DNA of 64,000 nucleotides from an uncultured Dokdonia sp. (GTDB taxonomy: Bacteria; Bacteroidota; Bacteroidia; Flavobacteriales; Flavobacteriaceae): the NCBI RefSeq assembly GCF_937910895.1, contig NZ_CALEMI010000031.1:1-64000 (forward strand), in the 5' to 3' direction. This document shows, one piece after another, positions 9,964 to 18,772 of the stretch. The notes beneath the pieces were generated by a model. The model saw only the letters and a list, made by a program, of their open reading frames with translations. It searched no databases and was not told where the DNA came from. Made by a program: the position numbers and the translations under genes. Positions within the stretch are counted from its first letter, which is position 1, and every line of letters starts with the position of its first letter.

Positions 9964-10941
9964 TTAAGCAGCTAATTTCACAAAAGGTTCTTCTCTTTTT
10001 GCAACGGCAAAAATCCTTAGCACAATTTTGTTGGCAACAGCATTCTTTACATTCATGTGATGTTTTCCCTCTTCAATTTTTCTTTTGTAATAGGCCTTGA
10101 TCTGGGGGTCGTGTTGTATGGCACTGATAGCTCCTTTTGTCAGCATTGCCTTCAATGATTTATCCCTTAAATAATGAGTTTTGGTTCTTCCCTTTACACT
10201 ACTTCCCGATTGGTAAGGAAAAGGAGCAAGGCCGCAGTGACAGCTGAATTTTCTAGCGTTGCTAAACTTAATGAAGTTCTCTGTCTCAACGATGCATTTT
10301 ATAGCAATTACTGGGCCCACACCAATTACCTTTGTGATCTTCTTGTAGCTGTCCTTTAGGTTCTCGTCTTGATTGATCAATTCCTGCATCTGGGCTTCAA
10401 TGTTTTTGATACTTTTCTCAATGGATTTATATTGTTTGCTTTCTTCCCTGATCAGCATTTTTACATCAACCGACTTGTTAAGTATTTCATTAGCTTTCAA
10501 ACTGTTTTGAATTTGAACAGATATTTTCACATAACGTTCTCTAGCTGTAACGAGCGCTTTAAGCGTACTCAATTTTTTTGATGGCAACTGGTAAGGAGCC
10601 AGCTTATGCTTGTTAGTAATGCTATACTCTGCAATGCGGTAAGCATCCTTAGTGTCAGTTTTGCCACGTTGAATTCCAAGAGATTTTTTGAGTTCTAAAG
10701 GATTAATAACATAGAACTGAAAATTATTTCTACTTAGACAATCTATCAAAATTGCACCATAATGCCCTGTGTGTTCTAAGGCAAATATGGCATGTTCATC
10801 AAATTTCTTAAGCCATTGATCAATGCTTTTCTTGGTATTATCAATGATCCCTCTTGATTCTACCTGAATACTTTGACTATTCAAAATACAATAATCTAGT
10901 GTGTCTTTTGAAATGTCAATACCTAAAACTAAATTTTTCAT
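9964..10941 (-). CDS. IS110 family transposase
   Basis: 325 aa. LGIDISKDTLDYCI, ALEHTGHYGAIL, KTDTKDAYRIAEYS (DEDD-type N-terminus); ITKVIGVGPVIAIKCI, FSCHCGLAPFPYQSGSSVKGRTKTHYLRDKSLKAML (transposase_20 C-terminus). Confidence 0.95.
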   Translation of the reverse strand: MKNLVLGIDISKDTLDYCILNSQSIQVESRGIIDNTKKSIDQWLKKFDEHAIFALEHTGHYGAILIDCLSRNNFQFYVINPLELKKSLGIQRGKTDTKDAYRIAEYSITNKHKLAPYQLPSKKLSTLKALVTARERYVKISVQIQNSLKANEILNKSVDVKMLIREESKQYKSIEKSIKNIEAQMQELINQDENLKDSYKKITKVIGVGPVIAIKCIVETENFIKFSNARKFSCHCGLAPFPYQSGSSVKGRTKTHYLRDKSLKAMLTKGAISAIQHDPQIKAYYKRKIEEGKHHMNVKNAVANKIVLRIFAVAKREEPFVKLAA

Positions 10942-10965
10942 AACTTTGGATTAGCTATTAAAAAC

Positions 10966-11124
10966 CTGAATAACCAATAGGTCTGTGTACTAACGCTATT
11001 AATAAGCCTACAAGCTTAACATTCTAAATGGTACCAAAACCTAAGAAGGGAAAGGACTGATGCTCAGCATAGACCATAATGTCTAAGAGTCGAAATAGTT
11101 CACCTTTTCCTTCTGGTTATTCAG
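10966..11124 (-). ncRNA. candidate IS110 bridge RNA
   Basis: Non-coding segment upstream of the transposase, bounded by a perfect 10-bp inverted repeat CTGAATAACC/GGTTATTCAG. Inner stem GAAGGAAAAGG/CCTTTCCCTTC with one mismatch. Loop segments match the element ends. Confidence 0.65.
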
Positions 11125-11440
11125 AAATTTAATATGATTAAACTTCTTGTAAATATAGAAAGCTAAACTAATAGCGAAGTCGAAGAGTCAAGTACCGAGT
11201 TTTGTATTTGCCCTCCCGCCTGCTGGCTCATACGCTAAAAATGTCTACAAGACATTTTTTTAACGCTCTGCCCTCTTCAGTCCTATCCTCACGAATAGCA
11301 ACCTTGCAGCTTACTAATGGTTCAAAGAGCCTGTCCTGAGCGATAGCCGAAGGAGTACCCCTGCCCATAAGGGACTTGTACCCTCTAAATGAATTATTTA
11401 TCTTTCGATAAATAAAAGATGCCCATGCTGGGCACACACA

Positions 11441-11571
11441 CCGTGTATAATTAATTGCTTGGTTTTAGCCAATTTACGAAAGCCCTCGCGGACTTTCTAT
11501 CTGTGAATTATTTGCTAATTTTAGTGCATAAAACAAGCAACTAATTATACACAAACACGTTATGTGCAATA
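11441..11571. repeat. attC-like long imperfect inverted repeat (site E)
   Basis: Left CCGTGTATAATTAATTGCTTGGTTTTAGCC (11441-11470) pairs with right GCATAAAACAAGCAACTAATTATACACAAACACGTTATGTGCAATA (11526-11571). Internal GAAAGCCCTCGCGGACTTTC. Confidence 0.6.
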
Positions 11572-11644
11572 ACTAAAGAATAATGCGCAGATATGATATA
11601 GAGATTGAATCCAATTAATTCATACTATAAATTAAAAATCCATT

Positions 11645-12037
11645 ATGAAATGGAAAATAATTAAAGAACGTAAAAGGGAGTACGCTGACACATCATATTA
11701 TCTAAAAGCGGAAAGAGATATCAAAGAAGGAACCCTTACCTTAGAAATTGACTGGATTGAAAATTTCATGTATGATTTATCAGTTAATTTACATACAAAA
11801 AATACGGGTCTGAAATCCATTTTCAAAAAGGTATCGAAGCGTTATATTTATGGTCATTTAGTTTCTTATAATGACCGTATTGAAAAATATGGACATCAAA
11901 TAATGAGAATTACGGATGAATCGCCTATGAACAAATTCAAAAGGCTAGACTCACTTCAAAAAGATAGTGTCTTGAATTGGAGTTTGTTAGACAAACGTAA
12001 TATAGAAATTAAAACAAAATTACCTCAGAAAATATAA
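11645..12037 (+). CDS. hypothetical protein (cassette-borne)
   Basis: 130-aa ORF between site E and a short dyad at about 12096-12133; no recognised family. Confidence 0.55.
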   Translation: MKWKIIKERKREYADTSYYLKAERDIKEGTLTLEIDWIENFMYDLSVNLHTKNTGLKSIFKKVSKRYIYGHLVSYNDRIEKYGHQIMRITDESPMNKFKRLDSLQKDSVLNWSLLDKRNIEIKTKLPQKI

Positions 12038-12173
12038 TTAGAGAAAAGTCACAAAACAAGGTGTAAAAATGCGTTAAAACATATTTTATACAAAACGTTA
12101 TACCTTTATTAAGCTGTAGTTAAAGGTTATACAAACCGAAATAGTTCTCGACTGCGCTCTAACGGACAGTGCT

Positions 12174-12458
12174 TTATGACGCTACTACATCAACCCCTTT
12201 CCAAAAGGCAACACGATTTTTAATCCCTTTGGCGAGCTCGCTCACTTCAGGATAAAACCAAGCAGCATCTGCATTTTGCTTTCCGTTTACGTCTAATGTA
12301 TAGTAATGTGCTTTTCCTTTCCAAGGGCAAACAGAATGCGTCTCACTTGGTTTATAAAATTCTTTTTTGATGCTTTCGTGTGGGAAATAATGATTTCCTT
12401 CTATCACTACAGTGTCCGTACTTTCTGCAATTACAGTATCATTCCAAATAGCTTTCAT
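12174..12458 (-). CDS. DUF427 domain-containing protein
   Basis: MKAIWNDTVIAES...YFPHESI...TVCPWKGKAHYY-type sequence (SVCPWKGKAHYYTL...AAWFYPEV). Confidence 0.85.
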   Translation of the reverse strand: MKAIWNDTVIAESTDTVVIEGNHYFPHESIKKEFYKPSETHSVCPWKGKAHYYTLDVNGKQNADAAWFYPEVSELAKGIKNRVAFWKGVDVVAS

Positions 12459-12590
12459 AGTATTTATTTATTTCTGCGGAGGTAGGGATTTTAGCTGCCT
12501 ATCGCGATTAGTATTTTTAGATTTATTGTAAAGCGTGTACTTTTTTTCTGCTATTTCGAAAGGCTCAGAGAACCATTTCGCGAAAGCGTA

Positions 12591-13556
12591 CTATTTCTTT
12601 TTAAAAATATAGTTTTTATAATATCCTTTACTATCAGTAAATTGATTTACTATCTGTAATCCTGATTCACTTGCTAGCCAGCTCACAATGTTGTCATCGT
12701 ATTTTTGGCTAATTTCTGTATGAATAGTTTCCCATGCATTAAAAGGAACCTCTAGTTGTAATTTGTCAATCTTTACGAGTTGTTCTTTTTTGCTTACTAA
12801 ATAGCTTTTTGCAGTCCCCGTTTCTGGATCATATACTTCCCAATGTAAAAATTGATCTACATCAAAATTGGCATTCAACTCATTATTAATTCTGTGTAAT
12901 ACATTTTTGTTAAAAGCAGCGGTAATTCCTTCTTTATCGTTATAGGCGTCCAGAATAGTTTGTGGATTTTTCTTTTGATCAAATCCCATAAAAAGTAAGT
13001 CGTCCGTATTCATCCCTTCTTGAATATGTGCTAAAAAGTCAATAGCTTGAGGATGTAATAAATTCCCTATGTTGGAACCTAAAAATAGGATTACTTTTTT
13101 GCGAGCCTTGTAAGAGGCGAGATCATCTAAAACTTCAAAATAAGTACCCTGTTGAGGTTTAATATCTATGTTAGGAATCTCTTGTTGGACACTTTCTTTT
13201 AAGCCGTCTAATACATTTTGACTGATATCAATAGGGAGGTATGAATAGTCAATTCCTTTTTCAGAGAGGTATTTTAATAATACTTTGGTTTTTTTTCCGT
13301 CTCCGGCGCCTAATTCGATAAGATCAAATCCGCTTTTTGCTTGAAACGCAACGCTGATATCTTCTTTTTGAGAAGCGATAATCTCGTATTCGCTATCGGT
13401 GAGATAGTAGGTAGGCATTGCCATAATATCCTGAAAAAGCTTATCTCCTTTTTTGTCATAAAAGTATTTTGATGACAATGATTTAGGAAATGAAGAGAGT
13501 CCTTTTGTAACATCTTTTTCAAATGTAGAGATATATTGTGTTGTTTTTGTAGTCAT
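12591..13556 (-). CDS. egtD: L-histidine N-alpha-methyltransferase
   Basis: FPKSLSSKYFYDKKGDKLFQDIMAMPTYYLTDSEYEI; LIELGAGDGKKTKVLL; adjacent to egtB. Confidence 0.9.
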   Translation of the reverse strand: MTTKTTQYISTFEKDVTKGLSSFPKSLSSKYFYDKKGDKLFQDIMAMPTYYLTDSEYEIIASQKEDISVAFQAKSGFDLIELGAGDGKKTKVLLKYLSEKGIDYSYLPIDISQNVLDGLKESVQQEIPNIDIKPQQGTYFEVLDDLASYKARKKVILFLGSNIGNLLHPQAIDFLAHIQEGMNTDDLLFMGFDQKKNPQTILDAYNDKEGITAAFNKNVLHRINNELNANFDVDQFLHWEVYDPETGTAKSYLVSKKEQLVKIDKLQLEVPFNAWETIHTEISQKYDDNIVSWLASESGLQIVNQFTDSKGYYKNYIFKKK

Positions 13557-13592
13557 GTAATAGTGGTCGTAATTAGTAATTGAATCTTTCAG

Positions 13593-14753
13593 TTATTTGA
13601 CAAGACGTAGTCCTGTAAATTGCCAGCGCACTCCTGTCTGAAAGAAATTGCGATACGTAGCGCGTGTGTGATTGTTTGATGTGGTTACAGATCCTCCTCG
13701 TAGTACTTTCTGATTGACCATAAATTTGCCATTGTATTCTCCTAGTGCACCAGGCGCTTTTGTATATCCAGGATACGGGAGATAGGCACTTTCTGTCCAT
13801 TCCCAACGTTGTCCCCAATTAAAATGCGCTTGTGCTGCTTCCCATTCAAACTCCGTGGGGAGTCTCATTTCTTTCCATTGTGCAAAAGCAAAAGCTTCAT
13901 AATAGGAGATATGAGATAAAGGTGCTTTAGGGTCTATTTTTTGCAATCCTTTAAAGGTATAGTGATGCCATTCATTATTGATGCGATGCCAATATAAAGG
14001 TGCTGTAATTTTTTGTGTTTGTACCCAATCCCAACCTTCAGCATGCCACATTAAAGTTTCTTGATAGCCGCCAGCTTCTATAAAAGCAATAAACTCTTCA
14101 TTGGTGACTAATTTATTGGAGATTTGAAAATCGTGGAGATAGACTTTGTGTCTTCCTAGTTCATTATCGTAACAAAAATCAGTGCCTTGATATCCTATCT
14201 CATAAACACCTTCTGTAATCGTGATCCATTCTTGAGACTGAGATTCTATAGTGCCTTCTGAGAATGCGTTATCATACGTAGGCATTAAAGGATTATTTCC
14301 TAATATGTATTTAATATCGGTAAGTAGGAGTTCTTGATGTTGTTTTTCGTGATGGATTCCAATAGTGAGCAGTTTTGTAATTTCTTCATTGATCCCTACT
14401 TCGAGAAGTTCTACTAAGGCTTCTGTTACATAGTTACGGTAGGCATATACTTGTGCAACGGTAGGTCTTGAGAGATTTCCTCGGTCTGTGCGAACGACAC
14501 GTTTTCCGATACTTTCATAATAACTATTAAATACAAAAGCAAAGTCATCACTAAAAAGAGTGTATCCAGATTTGTGATGTTTTAGTATAAATTCTTCAAA
14601 AAACCAAGTGGTATGTCCTAAGTGCCATTTAGGAGGTGATACGTCTACAATGGGTTGTACGACATAATCTTCCGTTTGTAGTGGAGCACAAATGGTTTCT
14701 GTATGGGCTCGCGTTTCTTTAAAGAAATCGAGTAGTGTTTGAGTTGTGATCAT
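13593..14753 (-). CDS. egtB: ergothioneine biosynthesis protein EgtB (non-heme iron sulfoxide synthase)
   Basis: WHLGHTTWFFEEFIL, HHEKQHQELLLTDIKY (DinB_2-type ligands); C-terminal FGE-sulfatase-like WEWTESAYLPYPGY...VLRGGSVTT...RATYRNFFQ...FTGLRLVK. Confidence 0.92.
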   Translation of the reverse strand: MITTQTLLDFFKETRAHTETICAPLQTEDYVVQPIVDVSPPKWHLGHTTWFFEEFILKHHKSGYTLFSDDFAFVFNSYYESIGKRVVRTDRGNLSRPTVAQVYAYRNYVTEALVELLEVGINEEITKLLTIGIHHEKQHQELLLTDIKYILGNNPLMPTYDNAFSEGTIESQSQEWITITEGVYEIGYQGTDFCYDNELGRHKVYLHDFQISNKLVTNEEFIAFIEAGGYQETLMWHAEGWDWVQTQKITAPLYWHRINNEWHHYTFKGLQKIDPKAPLSHISYYEAFAFAQWKEMRLPTEFEWEAAQAHFNWGQRWEWTESAYLPYPGYTKAPGALGEYNGKFMVNQKVLRGGSVTTSNNHTRATYRNFFQTGVRWQFTGLRLVK

Positions 14754-14759
14754 AGCAAA

Positions 14760-14784
14760 AGAGTGACCGTATATGGGTCACTCT
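14760..14784. terminator. hairpin GAGTGACCGTATATGGGTCACTC
   Basis: Inverted repeat just upstream of egtB on the minus strand; near-duplicate of the hairpin at about 14888-14911. Confidence 0.4.
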
Positions 14785-15013
14785 CAAAGTTACTAATTTT
14801 ATACGCTTTCGCGAAAGCGGACACACGTTAAGACATCGTTAAAAGTCTTTTGGAGTATGAATATGATCATTTAAGTCAAAAAATAAAAGTGACCTTACTA
14901 TGGGTCACTTTTATAAGTTATACGCTTTCGCGAAAGCGAACTCATATTGACTGATATTTTTTAAAGAGGGTATTTGTTGAAAAAAAGAAAGAGGCAACAA
15001 ATACATAGTATTT

Positions 15014-15421
15014 TTAAAATGTAAACGGAAGTTTGTATTTACGTACTTCTGGCGTTCCTCCAGAGTGTCCAGGTTTTACATCGGGCATAGACATAATTTT
15101 ACGTTTGATCTCTGCTTGTAAATCTTTAGAGCCACCTTCCATACTTTTAATTTCTGGGCGTCCTTCTGTGTTTATAACCATATCTACCACTACACGAGTT
15201 CCGCTTTTATGTCCTGCTGGAAATTTAAAACCGCGTATCACGTGATTTGCTAATTTTTGTCTGAAGCAATTATTCTTTTGATTGATAGAGCCATCGCATC
15301 CTGGCCATGTAGGTGGTACTTCATTAATAGTAAGTGTGGTGGTACGTTTCATAGATACACCTTCTTGTGCAAAGGAAACAGCACTTGCTAATAGAAAAAG
15401 AATTAGGGTTACTTTCTTCAT
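15014..15421 (-). CDS. secreted TonB C-terminal-like protein
   Basis: Signal peptide; VVVDMVINTEGRPEIKSMEGGSKDLQAEIKRKIMSMPDVKPG resembles a TonB C-terminal domain. Confidence 0.6.
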   Translation of the reverse strand: MKKVTLILFLLASAVSFAQEGVSMKRTTTLTINEVPPTWPGCDGSINQKNNCFRQKLANHVIRGFKFPAGHKSGTRVVVDMVINTEGRPEIKSMEGGSKDLQAEIKRKIMSMPDVKPGHSGGTPEVRKYKLPFTF

Positions 15422-15452
15422 TTTTTGGGTTGCTTTTTAGTTTATTATTTTC

Positions 15453-16298
15453 TTATACTGCGACCGCTCCCTTAATATGTGGATGCGGATTGTAGTTTTC
15501 CAGAGTGAAGTCATCAAATTTGAAGCCAAAAATGTCTTTTACCTCAGGATTTATTTTTAAAGTGGGCAAAGTACGCAATTCTCTAGACAATTGTAGCTCC
15601 ACTTGCTCAAAGTGATTACTGTAAATATGAGCATCACCAAAGGTGTGTATAAAATCTCCTGCTTCATACCCACACACTTGTGCCATCATCATCGTAAGTA
15701 GGGCATAACTAGCGATATTAAAAGGAACGCCTAAAAAGATATCGGCAGAGCGTTGATAGAGTTGGCAACTCAGTTTTCCATCGGCTACATAAAACTGAAA
15801 AAAGGCGTGGCATGGTGGTAGTGCTGCTTTCCCATTGGCTACATTTTCAGAAAATGATTTTGAGGTATCAGGAAGTACTCCCGGATTCCAGGCACTTACA
15901 AGCATACGTCTGCTGTTTGGATTGGTTTTGAGGGTCTCAATAATCTCTGCGATTTGATCGATTTCTTCACCATTCCAACTGCGCCATTGGTGACCATATA
16001 CGGGTCCTAAATCACCATTTTCATCTGCCCAATCATTCCAGATACGTACGCCATTTTCTTGCAGGTATTTTATATTGGTATCTCCATTAAGGAACCAGAG
16101 GAGTTCGTGAATGATTGATTTTAAGTGAAGTTTTTTTGTGGTGACCATTGGGAAGCCTTCAGCGAGGTCAAAGCGCATTTGATACCCAAAAACACTCTTG
16201 GTTCCTGTGCCTGTACGGTCTCCTTTTTCATTTCCGTTTTCGAGTACGTGTTTTATAAGGTCGTGGTATTGCTTCATGATAATTTTCTGCGTATGCAA
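15453..16298 (-). CDS. thyA: thymidylate synthase
   Basis: [63 protein letters not shown]. Confidence 0.97.
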   Translation of the reverse strand: MHTQKIIMKQYHDLIKHVLENGNEKGDRTGTGTKSVFGYQMRFDLAEGFPMVTTKKLHLKSIIHELLWFLNGDTNIKYLQENGVRIWNDWADENGDLGPVYGHQWRSWNGEEIDQIAEIIETLKTNPNSRRMLVSAWNPGVLPDTSKSFSENVANGKAALPPCHAFFQFYVADGKLSCQLYQRSADIFLGVPFNIASYALLTMMMAQVCGYEAGDFIHTFGDAHIYSNHFEQVELQLSRELRTLPTLKINPEVKDIFGFKFDDFTLENYNPHPHIKGAVAV

Positions 16299-16468
16299 CT
16301 ATTTTTCATTCCCACGTTATGTGGAAATCTCAATTATAATTCTAATATAAGCTCTTTTACTTTAATGAGCTCTCTATGTTTTTGCTTTCATACTTGAGTA
16401 GTTTACTATAAATTTCACTGGCGTGAAAGCAAAAAATAACTCTTTCAAAAAGTGCTCTAAAGTAAAAA

Positions 16469-16499
16469 CACCTTCCGAGTTTTACAACGGAAGGTGTCT
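16469..16499. terminator. hairpin ACACCTTCCG...CGGAAGGTGT
   Basis: Perfect inverted repeat downstream of the 16574..16795 precursor gene. Confidence 0.6.
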
Positions 16500-16573
16500 G
16501 TAGTTATTATAGAGTTGTTAACTAGGATTTTGATATTAAATTGATATCTGCTCTTGTAGTTTAAAAAGATATA

Positions 16574-16795
16574 TTAACATCCTTCCTGATTACCAGCACT
16601 AGGGCAGTTTTTATCATGTGTAAAACAATTAGAGGATAGTCCTGGACATTGCTGTCCATCAAATGGATTTTTAGATTTAAGCGTTTCACAAGTATTGCAG
16701 CTATTATCTGTACCTCCCATGATATAGGCGGGATTTGTTACTAATTTTGAAATTACTAGCTTATTGAGTTCAAGGGCTTTTTTTGATTTTTTCAT
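16574..16795 (-). CDS. class I lanthipeptide-type precursor peptide
   Basis: Leader MKKSKKALELNKLVISKLVTNPAYIMGG, then a Cys/Ser/Thr-rich core with 6 Cys. Confidence 0.75.
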   Translation of the reverse strand: MKKSKKALELNKLVISKLVTNPAYIMGGTDNSCNTCETLKSKNPFDGQQCPGLSSNCFTHDKNCPSAGNQEGC

Positions 16796-16871
16796 AATAT
16801 CTTGTATTAAATTAATTTTGATAAATCTAAGTATTATAAGCCTTGGAATAGTAAATGTATGTTATGTAATA

Positions 16872-16894
16872 GTCGAAATTCTTAGAATTACGAC
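16872..16894. promoter_or_regulatory. operator-like palindrome, type 1
   Basis: GTCGAAATTCTTAGAATTACGAC, near-perfect dyad about 77 bp upstream of the 16574..16795 precursor start. Confidence 0.5.
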
Positions 16895-18615
16895 TTAATT
16901 TTTTCTACTTTCTCAAGACTTCTAATATAGTAAGAGGGTCTAATTCCCGTTTTATTTTTAAATGCCCTTGCAAATGATTCTGGCGTATTAAAACCTGCTT
17001 CTTCACTTATGGTTTTGATGGTGTATTTTTTTAACTGAGCATTCTCTTTTAACTCTTTCAAAATGTAATCAATTCTAAGATGATTTATATAATTTACAAA
17101 GGACTTACCTTTATAAGCACTAATAATTTTGGGAAGATATTTTGTGTTAGTAGCACACTTTTTTGCCAAAATTGTTAGTGTAATATCTTTTTGCAGAAAT
17201 CCTTTTTTTCCTTCAAATTGATTTAATTTATTTATTACTCCAGTAATAGTAGCTTCATCCACACCATCTAGTAATGTCTTTTCTTTAATTGACGAATTAG
17301 GCTTTGAAATTATTTTTGCGCTCTGGTTATCCAGTTCTAAAACAATTTTATTGAATCGATTTTTTTGTTTTTTATAGTTACTAAATTGTAGTAAGAATAA
17401 TATGATTAGGAATAATATAAAGATGATCAAATAAATAGATCTTGTAGTAAGCGTTGTTGTTTCAAGTTCCAGTTTTTTGATAATATTTTCTTTACTTTTT
17501 AGCAGTTGAGGAGTATCAAAATCAGAGTAAAGCATATCAATAGTGTTTATTTTTCGACTAGAAATGGTTGTTCTGATTTGATATAACTTATTAATAATAT
17601 CGAGTTGTTTTTTTAAATCTCCTTTTTCTTCATAATAATTAATAAGAAATTCATAGGCATCTATTGTACTAGGTATAATAGCATTTTGTTCAGATACTAA
17701 TGAATCAACCTTTATGAAGTATTTTTTTGCTGTTTCATTATTGCTGTATGCTGCTATCTGTATTTTTCCTAGATATAATTGGGCTAGGATATAATATCCT
17801 TGACTCTCAATAGTAATATCTATTTGTGAAGATCCTTTTTTTATTAGTTTTTCTGAGTCGGGATAATTGTTTTTATAGAAAAGGTTAATCCCTTCATTTA
17901 TAGTTATAATATCTCCATAAAGAGGGCGGTCTCTATTTGCTCTGTCTATAATAGTATTGTAATAATACGTTGCAGAATCGTGTTTCTTATTATAGCGCAT
18001 AGACCTTGCAAGGCTCAGTGTAGTGCTTATTTGTCCAATGGTATCATTTTTCAGGACTTCATAAGCAAAACATTTTTTGTATAAAGTTAATGCCTCTTCA
18101 TGTTTTCCTATACTCTCTTTTATTTTAGCAATATTGTTAAATAGAATATATTCCTCGTTCTTATCGTTATACTTTTCGGCTATTTTTAATGCTTTGATAT
18201 AATTTTTGAGTGCCAACTCATAATCAAAAAAGCCATCATAAACGGTACCTGCATAGGTATATGTAGAATACATTTCTTTTTCTTCTACATTTTTTTCTTC
18301 TAGGAGTGCTTTTTTAACGTGATATAGTTTCTTGTCTTTATCATCGCTTAGATATGAAAGAAAAGTATGTCCATTTATTTTTCTTAGGCTATTATTTTCA
18401 TGGATAGCTTTAGCTAAAAATGTATGTAGATAGACTCTTGCAGTGATCGTATCCTTTAGATTTTGTTGAGCTTTATCAAATAAAAATTGATAGCTTTTAT
18501 CTTTTAAAGAATCTGGAATTACAAATTTTTTTTCTTGAGCAAAGATATTTTGCGAGATAAACACTATAAAAAATATGTACAAGTAAAGTGACCTCTGCGT
18601 CAATAAATAAATCAT
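16888..18615 (-). CDS. membrane-anchored TPR-AraC regulator 1
   Basis: Signal/TM N-terminus, TPR region, TM (SIYLIIFILFLIILFLLQF), C-terminal AraC HTH (IDYILKELKEN...TIKTISEEAGFNTPESFARAFKNKTGIRPSYYI). Confidence 0.88.
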   Translation of the reverse strand: MIYLLTQRSLYLYIFFIVFISQNIFAQEKKFVIPDSLKDKSYQFLFDKAQQNLKDTITARVYLHTFLAKAIHENNSLRKINGHTFLSYLSDDKDKKLYHVKKALLEEKNVEEKEMYSTYTYAGTVYDGFFDYELALKNYIKALKIAEKYNDKNEEYILFNNIAKIKESIGKHEEALTLYKKCFAYEVLKNDTIGQISTTLSLARSMRYNKKHDSATYYYNTIIDRANRDRPLYGDIITINEGINLFYKNNYPDSEKLIKKGSSQIDITIESQGYYILAQLYLGKIQIAAYSNNETAKKYFIKVDSLVSEQNAIIPSTIDAYEFLINYYEEKGDLKKQLDIINKLYQIRTTISSRKINTIDMLYSDFDTPQLLKSKENIIKKLELETTTLTTRSIYLIIFILFLIILFLLQFSNYKKQKNRFNKIVLELDNQSAKIISKPNSSIKEKTLLDGVDEATITGVINKLNQFEGKKGFLQKDITLTILAKKCATNTKYLPKIISAYKGKSFVNYINHLRIDYILKELKENAQLKKYTIKTISEEAGFNTPESFARAFKNKTGIRPSYYIRSLEKVEKIKS

Positions 18616-18772
18616 TAATTAGTGTTTTTTGAAAAATAAGTAATTTATTTAATAGAGTCTGTTAGTGTTTTCACAATAAGTAAAGTATATATGTACACTA
18701 TTTCTAGAAGATGTTACAAAGGCGTTATAATGCACTAACAGTAAGTCAGTTATATTTTTATCTTCTTTTTTC

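Larger units (their letters stand above)
9941..11172 (-). mobile_element. IS110-family insertion sequence (core dinucleotide CT on the minus strand)
   Basis: Minus-strand junctions GACTTCGCT|ATTAG and GAATGCT|CAGGG. Removing the segment and one CT leaves CTTCGACTTCGCTCAGGG, similar to CTTCGGCTATCGCTCAGG elsewhere in the same intron (plus about 11336-11358). Confidence 0.7.
9440..11437 (-). mobile_element. ORF-less group II intron remnant interrupted by IS110
   Basis: Minus-strand 5' end GTGTGCCCAGCATGGGCAT. Interior GGGAGGTCTCCAAAGTTACGCGTAACTATATGGAGAAGTCAGCAGAAGTCATAGTACTCACAGG. Domain V-like 34-mer region ACCGCCGTATACGAGACCCGTATGTACGGTGGT (plus 9508-9540). Domain VI-like hairpin ACTCCGTTCCTAATTAGGGGCGGAG. 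No RT/maturase ORF. Confidence 0.8.

Noticed and set aside
11088-11184. Left target guide of the IS110 bridge RNA as a firm assignment
   Set aside because: The 7-nt TTCGACT match is offset 3 nt from the CT core, so it is reported only as tentative; the donor guide matches are stronger.
11228-11437. 69-aa minus-strand ORF MCPAWASFIYRK...
   Set aside because: It is the 5' region of the group II intron RNA (GTGTGCCCAGCATGGGCA...) read as protein, not a gene.
13573-13818. 81-aa minus-strand ORF overlapping egtB
   Set aside because: Alternative frame of the conserved EgtB C-terminus (FGE-sulfatase-like); no independent support.
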